Below are positions 6,101 through 8,146 of a DNA stretch of 8,146 nucleotides, piece by piece (the stretch's first letter is position 1; each line of letters starts with the position of its first letter). This stretch comes from JAEUOS01 sp031423955 (GTDB lineage: Bacteria; Pseudomonadota; Gammaproteobacteria; Burkholderiales; JAEUOS01), in the NCBI GenBank assembly GCA_031423955.1, contig JANPGJ010000145.1, positions 1-8,146 of the forward strand. The letters run 5' to 3'. A model generated the notes under the pieces. That model worked only from the letters and a program-made list of their open reading frames with translations. It was not told the DNA's origin and made no database searches. The position numbers and the translations under genes were made by a program.

Positions 6101-8145
6101 TTGACGTTCGAGGCGCCGATGGTCATGACATTGACCTGCTTGGTGACCGTACCGCCATTGGCGGTGCCGTCGGCGATGCGCACGGTCTGCGGCGTGCCGC
6201 TCTGGCTGAAGGCAAACTGCCCGGACAAATGCAGGAAATCGGAGATCGACAGCGACACATAGCCCGACACCTTGAGCAGGTTGCTCTCGGTGAAGCCGAC
6301 GTTGACGAACTGGCTCAGCGCCGGACCGGTGGCGACCTTCAAGCCAGCCACACTGCCCCAGGCATCCGGATTCGATGTCGCGCTGGCGACGAAATCGATC
6401 GCCGGGCCTTTCACGGCACCATCCTTGCCTTGATTGATGGCGATCACCACACGCCCGCTCAATTGCACGCCGTCGACGCCGATCAGGCTGGCGCTGCCGC
6501 TGCCGGAAAGCGCGAAGTAGCTCCTGGTGCTGACGGCGGTACCTACCGTGACCGGCTTGGCCAGAACGATCGCGAGATTGTCGATGGTGAGCGCGACGCC
6601 GATCGCGTTTTGCGCAAGCGTCGCCACCTCATCGACCGCATCGTCGCCATTGCTGTCGGCATTGCCGATGCCGACAAAAGCGCGCAGATCGTTGGCGCCG
6701 AGCGTCAGGACCGACATTTTCGTGGTGCCGGCGGCGCCGACGGTCTTGACGAAAAGTTCCTTGCGGGCAAGGGCGACGCTGCCGCTGACGTAGACGAAAT
6801 TGTCGATCGACACCATCACCGAACCGACCACCTTGAAGTCGGTGGCGTTGTCGAGCAGGGAGAGTCTACCCAGCGCCAGATTGAAGCCGTCGGCGGCGTT
6901 GCCGGCCAGCCCGGTCCAGTCGATACGCGTGCCGTCGCTGGCCGCCGCGTTGTAATAGAACCCGAGGTCCTTGATCTTGAGGGTGAAGCCTTCGGGCAAG
7001 CCAAGCACGCCCATGCTGGCGATGTTGGCGGCCACGCCGATCCACTTGCGGGCGGCGACGCTCTGGCCCTCGCTGACAATGGCCAGGTCCAGGCTCGCAT
7101 TGCTGACGAAAAAGCCGACCGCGCCGAGCGCTTCAAGGCTGGTCTTGAAGGCGTTGACGTCCGCGTAAGCGGCCCTGGTGACGCCGCCGCCGACGCCGAC
7201 AAAGACATAGGCGTCGGTCAGCCGGATCACCAGTACATTGGCGCCCGGCTTGCCGGGCAAGGGCAGGCTGATACCCTTGGTATCGTTCAGATTGATACCG
7301 GATTGCTGGTCGATGCGGAAACCCGAGCGCGCCACCAGGAATCCCGCGACGTCAAGCAGTACCGTGCCCTTGGCGCTGAAATCGACCGTGCTTGTCAGCG
7401 CGCCCAGGCTGGTGCTGTTCAGCGCGACCTTAGCCGCGCTCAGGTCGAGCCCGCTACTCGGGGTGAAGCTGCTCCAGTCGAGCTTGGTCACCGGCGTCAC
7501 GCCGTCGCCATGCGCGGCGCGGTTCAACAGCAGATCGATATCAAAGGCTTCGAACTTGATGGTTTCGCCCAGGCCGACGAGTTCACCGGCGAAGTCGTCG
7601 AGCGCCACGGCCAGATAAGTGCGGTCGTCGGTCTTCAAGGTCGCATTGGCGCCGCGGTCCTTGATGCTCACCAGGGTCAGGCGGCCGACGGTCGCGCCGA
7701 AACCAAGCGTGCCGTTGGCGACCGTGTCGTTGCTGAAGTCGCCATCGTTGCCAACATCGGTCAGGCTGCCACCGACGCCGACGAACACCCCGACGTTGCT
7801 CAAGCTCAGGGTCATCGCATCGGCATCCTTCGCCACGCCGCTGGGCAGTTGTGCGCTCCTCACCTGGCCAAGCGCAATGCTGAAATCGCCCTTGGCTACC
7901 AGCACGCCGCCCAGCACGTTCAAGGCGACCCCGCCCGATACCGCCAGGTCCACGCCGGTCACCAGATTGCCCAGGCTGGTGCCGTTCAGCGCCGACTTGG
8001 CGGCACTGATATCCATACCGGTATTGGTGAATGTGCTCCAGTCGAGCTTGGCGACCGGCGTCACGCAATCGCCATGCGCCGCCTTGTTGAGCTGCGCATC
8101 CACGCCGTAGGCATGGAACATCAGCAGGTCTTCAAGACCGACCAG
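1..8145 (-). CDS. Internal part of a giant repeat-rich, probably surface or secreted protein (both ends outside window)
   Basis: The reverse complement read from base 8145 to base 1 is open for 2,715 codons without a stop; in DNA of this length only a real gene would stay open. No start is assigned, because the first codons (LVGLEDLLMF) already lie inside a repeat module, and the last codons (YLDVRLVP...) lie inside an Ig-like domain. The translation is made of alternating beta-strand patterns rich in G, A, V, T and S, with degenerate modules A-H, at least three Ig-like domains plus part of a fourth, Asp-rich calcium-type loops and a long unique block. Only one Cys is seen (codon 27), as is common in exported giant proteins. 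No enzyme motif was recognised. By analogy with very large bacterial surface proteins it may act as an adhesin or extracellular scaffold; that is inference. Third positions are strongly G/C. No frameshift or interruption is seen. The reading frame is very secure; the function is not. Confidence 0.95.
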   Translation of the reverse strand, partial: MVGLEDLLMFHAYGVDAQLNKAAHGDCVTPVAKLDWSTFTNTGMDISAAKSALNGTSLGNLVTGVDLAVSGGVALNVLGGVLVAKGDFSIALGQVRSAQLPSGVAKDADAMTLSLSNVGVFVGVGGSLTDVGNDGDFSNDTVANGTLGFGATVGRLTLVSIKDRGANATLKTDDRTYLAVALDDFAGELVGLGETIKFEAFDIDLLLNRAAHGDGVTPVTKLDWSSFTPSSGLDLSAAKVALNSTSLGALTSTVDFSAKGTVLLDVAGFLVARSGFRIDQQSGINLNDTKGISLPLPGKPGANVLVIRLTDAYVFVGVGGGVTRAAYADVNAFKTSLEALGAVGFFVSNASLDLAIVSEGQSVAARKWIGVAANIASMGVLGLPEGFTLKIKDLGFYYNAAASDGTRIDWTGLAGNAADGFNLALGRLSLLDNATDFKVVGSVMVSIDNFVYVSGSVALARKELFVKTVGAAGTTKMSVLTLGANDLRAFVGIGNADSNGDDAVDEVATLAQNAIGVALTIDNLAIVLAKPVTVGTAVSTRSYFALSGSGSASLIGVDGVQLSGRVVIAINQGKDGAVKGPAIDFVASATSNPDAWGSVAGLKVATGPALSQFVNVGFTESNLLKVSGYVSLSISDFLHLSGQFAFSQSGTPQTVRIADGTANGGTVTKQVNVMTIGASNVNAFVGVGGPYFVDSNGDGTIDTLDTPQSAGAMGFVLRNLEFALALFKPTNSAADRSSYYAISAAGGAEIVGVDGITIRADVLGVEINGGKNNAGLAESLNLKASPSFAASNGLVVETGSDPDGAGDLTAPSRTLGFSGNVIRAFGSVTVSIDNFAYVSGNFEFMKSSAPQTIVLSNGTSKTVSVLTVGASNVQAFVGTGNPDSNGDGKFDGSDDPAANGAIGLALTNLDFGLALFKPIATSDRSSYYALQATARDSKIGGGTGGIALVGVPGVILKANNLSVNINGASAPSTGGAAPTGPPAPVINFTAAGSSFGSAGFTVGIGGGNTIVLNMTTRIIAASGDVTLGLDFDTDGTAEVTLASFISFEQSFRPNGSSVIKIALTNLSFVLGDPADPVFSLSGMAGYFLITQQGMAARIELPGYSTTINSSGASITISGNLAVEINTTNAVVDETFTIDSAGATKRLVMQKGPYLRLSGFLSLGITFSDAGVSVPFVLSGNFAFEQITLVDPNPGDTIAAPKAIRVAASDVTATVQGVGLTRGQGGFVFSGDGIAGQLRVTLDTNTGDPGVPTLGGDVLLQINTTGRAVNQTIAVGTTVIAIKFTASEGRVVRFAILNASVSIPPFFELTGDFTIQSEGDMTLYGARNVEIFLGSLPTGQKLRDEAGVLNPDAVGLLVTNATVGLIKWASSTPGAAARYAVVAYGEASLVGLDGLTIRGAITVRLNSSGQAIDRSIVLPADPLATVPVTSNGRDDDGDGLIDEAGEQAAVRVKFASAAKVEEFSAGFNELGEIDPATALTISAAGVFTISGAVSFTRTPTGRINVDMPQASVTISIPNDSGGLQEAFGLSGAARFHFGGPEGFQLEDIRVSGYSIFGQGATIAAPASSLRAPTADLANPASTAIVSINDLTYLAVTYQDPNRVGMNDTSILDAAAEFLVTVTRSDGTSIAGLTVNNAGVLKSVDSTNDRTFLYPLLMTDAFKTAVENAGANGVTVSVTFVDATWSDARGANGATEVERFTLYTPAPATAAPTQKPYATLASPANGAIASLTTLNAQRYLDVTFFSPTGAAIDIASINGDELKITGAGAANLARNADGTAIVTVLNVSGNTYRYLLTPRTGVDPKDTFVAGEVNVQVVAGSWRVGSGDSAVAAGRVDEVFTVSGSLATAAAGTNALTLGPLSLQGPSVTLAKTQFKDGKLVLTVAIGVDVASLAFGGSSQGSSGITARLTGLLGTFDISVDVFKALGAITGGGSLLEAFSVPGKFGIQIAGLVIEIPNALKVSASGIIFNWDPNYNPADNGGARQRLLVVQQASITFPSFGVTGQINPNNGPGLVVYTDGFDIGEAQLIYKPGTTGPNAMAQTSGGSGKIGIAGILEFDDLRVGVTNFKVTFGQRVDFDGTIFFASGGARFLPGKPVSAVVSDRLSEPDLAPGVPNTEAIRLGLEFEDGKVKGFIFRADTLKITLGSVVTLTATDVAINTSAAANEEIVSFRSVGAEVTIGSLVIGGEGRNFAFLGDGTFVTKPGFGVFLSIGAADGASFKWPAWLPIKITEIGITWRDIQDDPADFVLTLSAAVTGLQGMSGLEFSGAIEGIKIDVGLLLQGKFPIIDIASIGISLKGNMFGGQITAGLIGGIIKLDANGAVIDSFDTTTPVVDRVFFVGVEGGFAFAGVGGFTIKFAISELGPLGVFISGSIPGGILLEPNTGLAINDFSAGVEFFKTLPSIDKPEELRGPDFQLPTAQSADQWLASVKAQVVKQYRSIQADPSKNGFTAAFTSPMLITGGAKIFTIYASKETFNGEIILRISTDGKLLVVGKLNFAADNLSISARLYADLSKIAAGEATVLFLADIPDQVQLLTIDGRFKMGFRNPNTGQEATFTVVDPKTGKPYVRLIGPADGGVMGTGTLTGRGYLVVDIPPGATGAALNLASVTDLAPEFKLAAGSKVTLDDTQAPVLVDGKFWYWVKGDAAPGPISIIWLKEAWSYTAADGKEVFVAGGAFQDDKGVWQGEVASTVASIPTFMLPYLDVRLVPSATGQID
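133..453 (-). repeat. Ig-like domain 3
   Basis: Codons 2565-2671. It starts PYVRLIGPADGGVMG, like the PYATLASPANGAIAS start of domain 2, then GYLVVDIPPGATGAALNLASVTD, which lines up with RYLDVTFFSPTGAAIDIASING. It goes on with KFWYWVKGDAAPG and ISIIWLKEAWSYTAADGKEVFV, corresponding to NTYRYLLTPRTG and VNVQVVAGSW...DEVFTV. It is shorter than domain 2 by about 20 residues. Confidence 0.7.
454..804 (-). other. Beta-rich segment before Ig-like domain 3
   Basis: Codons 2448-2564. Strands GAKIFTIYASKETFNGEIILRISTDG and KLLVVGKLNFAADNLSISARLYADLS are followed by ATVLFLADIPDQVQLLTIDGRFKMGF, with more charged residues than the block before. It ends in a Lys/Pro turn (VVDPKTGKP) that leads into Ig-like domain 3. 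It has no recognised family; the DGKLLVVGKLNF strand-turn-strand resembles the strand pairs of the modules only in general pattern. Confidence 0.45.
820..897 (-). other. Amphipathic helix segment
   Basis: Codons 2417-2442 read TAQSADQWLASVKAQVVKQY then RSIQAD. Hydrophobic residues W, L, V, V, V and I recur at 3-4 spacing among Gln, Lys, Ser and Asp, and there is no Gly or Pro, which is exceptional in this protein. It is the only stretch in the window that reads clearly as a helix, and probably separates two beta domains or packs against one. Confidence 0.6.
907..1497 (-). other. Unique Gly- and Ile-rich beta block, part 3 (candidate new domain)
   Basis: Codons 2217-2413. It begins SFKWPAWLPIKITEIGITW and ends FFKTLPSIDKPEELRGPDF. 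Between them are long hydrophobic beta strands with few charges: LEFSGAIEGIKIDVGLLLQG, FPIIDIASIGISLKGNMFGG, ITAGLIGGIIKLDANG and VDRVFFVGVEGGFAFAGVGG. The strands are too polar in alternation to be membrane helices and look more like an extended beta sheet or solenoid. Three of the few Trp residues of the window are at its start. It is not repeated in the window and does not look decayed, so it may be a specific functional core. The family is not identified. Confidence 0.5.
1498..2055 (-). other. Unique beta-rich block, part 2
   Basis: Codons 2031-2216. It opens with a Gly/Ser linker (TSGGSGK) and continues with LEFDDLRVGVTNFKVTF and FDGTIFFASGGARFLPGKP, a polar stretch rich in Pro, Asp and Glu, then GFIFRADTLKITLGSVVTLTATDVAI and VTIGSLVIGGEGRNFAFLGDG. 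The last strands recall the module pattern (strand, short turn, NFAFxxxG), so this may be a far-diverged module. Boundaries are approximate and no function can be given. Confidence 0.45.
2056..2625 (-). other. Unique beta-rich block, part 1
   Basis: Codons 1841-2030. After a Ser/Ala/Thr start come strands LTLGPLSLQGPSVTLAKTQF, KLVLTVAIGVDVASLAF, a region with some helical character (DVFKALGAITGGGSLLEAF), then FGIQIAGLVIEIPNALKVSASGIIFNW. A polar insertion with WDPNYNPADNGG (2241-2206) could be another metal-binding or tight loop. It goes on with LLVVQQASITFPSFGVTGQI and ends at AQLIYKP. It shows no clear internal repeat, and I do not recognise the family. Confidence 0.5.
2626..3006 (-). repeat. 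Ig-like domain 2
   Basis: Codons 1714-1840, separated from domain 1 by an 11-residue Pro/Ala/Thr linker. Landmarks are PYATLASPANGAIAS, RYLDVTFFSPTGAAIDIASING, a GAGAANL turn, NTYRYLLTPRTGV, FVAGEVNVQVVAGSW and DEVFTV. The start PYATLASPANGAI matches PYVRLIGPADGGV of domain 3, so domains 2 and 3 are the closest pair by their starts. Probably a spacer or ligand-binding domain; no ligand site can be named. Confidence 0.75.
3040..3405 (-). repeat. Ig-like domain 1
   Basis: Codons 1581-1702. Key landmarks are YLAVTYQDPNRVGMNDTSI, AAEFLVTV, RTFLYPLLMTDAF, VTVSVTFVDATWSDARGANG and ERFTLYT. The VTFxDATWSDARGxxG strand-turn resembles the C-terminal strands of bacterial Ig-like domains with a YxVTF...DxxGN layout. 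It aligns with domain 2: YLAVTY/YLDVTF, DTSILDAAAEFLVT/IASINGDELKIT and SVTFVDATW/NVQVVAGSW. The family assignment is by pattern, not by a profile search. Confidence 0.7.
3406..3984 (-). repeat. Module H (193 residues), last of the array, with a second type of calcium loop
   Basis: Codons 1388-1580. LVGLDGLTIRGAITVRLNSSGQAIDRSI gives a standard module start. The loop DDDGDGLIDE then sits early in the module, not after an FVG motif. The strands FTISGAVSFTRTPTGRINVDM and LSGAARFHFGGPEGFQLEDIRVSGY follow. The segment ends in an Ala/Pro/Ser-rich stretch (AAPASSLRAPTADLANPAS), probably a linker into the Ig-like pair. Module H seems to close the array. Confidence 0.65.
3820..3849 (-). other. Calcium-type loop of module H (DDDGDGLIDE)
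   Basis: Asp at positions 1, 3, 5 and 9, with Gly at 6 and Ile at 8. Similar NGxDDDxDGLxDE segments are frequent in secreted bacterial proteins and resemble calcium-binding repeats. It differs from the DSNGDG loops of C-E in sequence and in place within the module, which suggests a separate origin. Confidence 0.55.
3985..4389 (-). repeat. Module G2 (about 135 residues), divergent
   Basis: Codons 1253-1387. It begins LGGDVLLQINTTGRAVNQTI, echoing LAVEINTTNAVVDETF in G1. The strand pair is VVRFAILNASVSIPPFFELTGDFTIQ. ARNVEIFLGSLPTG stands in for the ASNVxAFVGxG motif, and VGLLVTNATVGLIKW for the ALTNLDFxLALFKP segment. ARYAVVAYGEAS closes the module immediately before LVGLDG of module H, as RSSYYAL... 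does in D and E. So the full order of parts is kept although few residues match. Confidence 0.65.
4390..4857 (-). repeat. Module G1 (about 156 residues), divergent
   Basis: Codons 1097-1252. It starts RIELPGYSTTINSSGASITISGNLAVEINTT, with the strand pattern of other module starts but no LVG. The strand pair is YLRLSGFLSLGITFSDAG...FVLSGNFAFEQ, clearly like the LSGQFAF of module D. It goes on with IRVAASDVTATVQGVG in the place of the GASNVxAFVG motif, then GGFVFSGDGIAGQLRVTLDTNTGD. Its end is set where a new strand series (TLGGDVLLQINTT) begins; this boundary is approximate. Confidence 0.6.
5032..5058 (-). other. Calcium-type loop of module F (DFDTDGTAE)
   Basis: The residues match DxDxDGxxE, a short form of the EF-hand loop start. 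It lies between two strands (VTLGL and VTLASF), like the DFDTDG turns of other bacterial beta proteins, so it could equally be a tight beta-turn. Binding is inferred. Confidence 0.45.
5194..5244 (-). other. Pro/Ala/Gly-rich linker inside module F
   Basis: Seventeen codons made almost only of A, S, P, T and G (ASAPSTGGAAPTGPPAP). It separates the module start from its remaining strands and is probably a flexible, disordered hinge. It marks the change from the regular modules A-E to the divergent F-H. Confidence 0.65.
5305..5898 (-). repeat. Module E (198 residues) with the best-formed calcium-type loop
   Basis: Codons 750-947, starting IVGVDGITIRADVLGVEING. It repeats the module D order: SVTVSIDNFAYVSGNFEF, SSAPQTIVLSNG, SVLTVGASNVQAFVGTG (FVGTG at 5520-5506), the loop DSNGDGKFDGSDD, then ALTNLDFGLALFKP and SDRSSYYALQA. 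Its close carries an extra Gly-rich loop (KIGGGTGGIA) before the next module. The DNA for the strand pair around 5626 is nearly the same as that in module C around 6781, an offset of 385 codons, or two modules. Confidence 0.85.
5461..5499 (-). other. Calcium-type loop of module E (DSNGDGKFDGSDD)
   Basis: Codons with D, N, D-G, F and D at loop positions 1, 3, 5-6, 8 and 9 and D again at 12 and 13 fit the EF-hand/dockerin pattern DxNxDGxxDxxD. It sits directly after FVGTGNP. Calcium binding is inferred from the pattern; flanking helices of a classical EF-hand are not seen. Confidence 0.7.
5899..6486 (-). repeat. Module D (196 residues) with calcium-type loop
   Basis: Codons 554-749. Order of parts: LIGVDGVQLSGRVVIAIN start; an IDF slot; the strand pair SLSISDFLHLSGQFAF; SGTPQTVRI; the motif NVMTIGASNVNAFVGVG (FVGVG at 6096-6082); the loop VDSNGDGTIDTLD; then FVLRNLEFALALFKP and DRSSYYAISAAGGAE. 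Every one of these parts recurs in the same order in module E. Spacing between the FVG motifs of D and E is 192 residues, and between C and D 194. Confidence 0.85.
6031..6066 (-). other. Calcium-type loop of module D (DSNGDGTIDTLD)
   Basis: The 12-residue loop has D, N, D-G, I, D and D at positions 1, 3, 5-6, 8, 9 and 12, the dockerin-like pattern. It lies after FVGVGGPYFV, the same place as the loop of module E. Metal binding is inferred. Confidence 0.7.
6487..7008 (-). repeat. Module C (174 residues) with calcium-type loop
   Basis: Codons 380-553, starting VLGLPEGFTLKIKDLGFYYN. The slot taken by HGD...KLDWSSFT in A and B reads SDGTRIDWTGLA here, which links C to A and B. It then has the strand pair MVSIDNFVYVSGSVAL, which is shared with modules D and E, the motif RAFVGIG (FVGIG at 6678-6664), and a DSNGDDAVDE loop. 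It closes with STRSYFALSGSGSAS before the next module start LIGVDG. C therefore bridges the A/B type and the D/E type. Confidence 0.8.
6628..6657 (-). other. Calcium-type loop of module C (DSNGDDAVDE)
   Basis: D, N and D are at positions 1, 3 and 5, and D and E at 9 and 10, but the Gly usual at position 6 is Asp. It follows FVGIGNA at the same module position as in D and E. It is probably a working or slightly decayed version of the same site. Confidence 0.6.
7009..7581 (-). repeat. Module B (191 residues), tandem copy of module A
   Basis: Codons 189-379. It starts LVGLGETIKFEAFDID, exactly 188 codons after the start of A, and repeats the signature as HGDGVTPVTKLDWSSFT (7512-7462). The DNA is also close: GCTCCAGTCGAGCTTGG on the plus strand occurs at 7471 and again at 8035. 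After the FVGVG motif (7203-7189) the Asp-rich loop is missing. In its place is a stretch reading TRAAYADVNAFKTSLEALG, which looks partly helical. This suggests that the second half of the module has diverged while the first half stayed similar to A. Confidence 0.8.
7582..8145 (-). repeat. Module A (188 residues visible), first of a tandem pair with module B
   Basis: Codons 1-188. It begins LVGLEDLLMFHAYGVD and carries the signature HGDCVTPVAKLDWSTFT at codons 24-40, then a strand region, an FVGVG motif (7785-7771), and a weak Asp/Asn loop (DVGNDGDFSND, 7758-7726). It ends in KTDDRTYLAVALDDFAGE, just before the next LVGL start. The first ~90 residues align closely with module B. The 5' side may be cut by the window edge, so the true start of the module is not known. 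It holds the only cysteine seen in the window; module B has Gly at that position. Confidence 0.8.
7726..7758 (-). other. Degenerate Asp/Asn loop of module A (DVGNDGDFSND)
   Basis: It follows FVGVGGSLT, so it stands where modules C-E have their calcium-type loop, but the spacing of the acidic residues does not match DxNxDGxxD well. It may be a decayed or alternative metal site. Confidence 0.4.
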
Positions 8146-8146
8146 G

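Noticed and set aside
5461..6657. RTX nonapeptide calcium repeats
   Set aside because: The Asp/Gly loops are single DxNxDGxxD loops spaced ~190 residues apart, with no GGxGxDxUx tandem repeats.
7462..8076. CRISPR or transposon terminal repeats, because short DNA stretches recur (for example at 7471 and 8035)
   Set aside because: The repeats are in frame, have spacings of whole codons (564 bases), and encode matching protein residues. They are duplicated coding modules.
1..8145. Two-partner-secretion filamentous haemagglutinin or autotransporter passenger
   Set aside because: The modules are ~190 residues with defined landmarks, not the short ~20-residue coils of a beta-helix, and no haemagglutination-type N-terminus or barrel is in the window. 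It cannot be fully excluded without the termini.

Overview
The whole window lies inside one very large protein-coding gene on the minus strand. Reading the reverse complement from base 8145 down to base 1 gives 2,715 consecutive codons with no stop. Neither a credible start nor the stop is in the window, so the gene continues past both edges and the full protein is larger than 2,715 residues (roughly 270 kDa or more for this part alone). There are no intergenic gaps, RNA genes, mobile elements, CRISPR arrays, promoters or terminators. The many shorter open frames on both strands are shadows of this gene.

The encoded protein is almost entirely built of short, alternating hydrophobic/polar beta-strand patterns rich in Gly, Ala, Val, Thr and Ser. 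I count one cysteine in 2,715 residues. It is organised as degenerate repeats. From the N-terminal side (high coordinates) there are: five related modules of about 175-198 residues (A-E, 8145-5305), of which A/B and D/E are the closest pairs; four more divergent modules (F, G1, G2, H, 5304-3406); two tandem Ig-like domains (3405-2626); a long non-repetitive beta-rich block of about 720 residues (2625-454) with one clear amphipathic helix; then a third Ig-like domain (453-133) and the first strands of a fourth (132-1). Several modules carry Asp/Asn/Gly loops resembling EF-hand or dockerin-type calcium sites, placed at the same point in each module.

The architecture fits a giant extracellular or cell-surface protein of a Gram-negative bacterium, such as an adhesin or matrix scaffold stiffened by calcium. 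This is inference: both termini, where secretion and anchoring signals would sit, are missing. The base composition is high in G+C with strong G/C preference at third codon positions, which would suit a high-GC proteobacterium, but the taxon cannot be fixed from this window. I do not recognise a named gene and give no symbol. The parts most likely to be undescribed are the ~190-residue module family with its built-in calcium loop and the long block between the Ig-like pairs.
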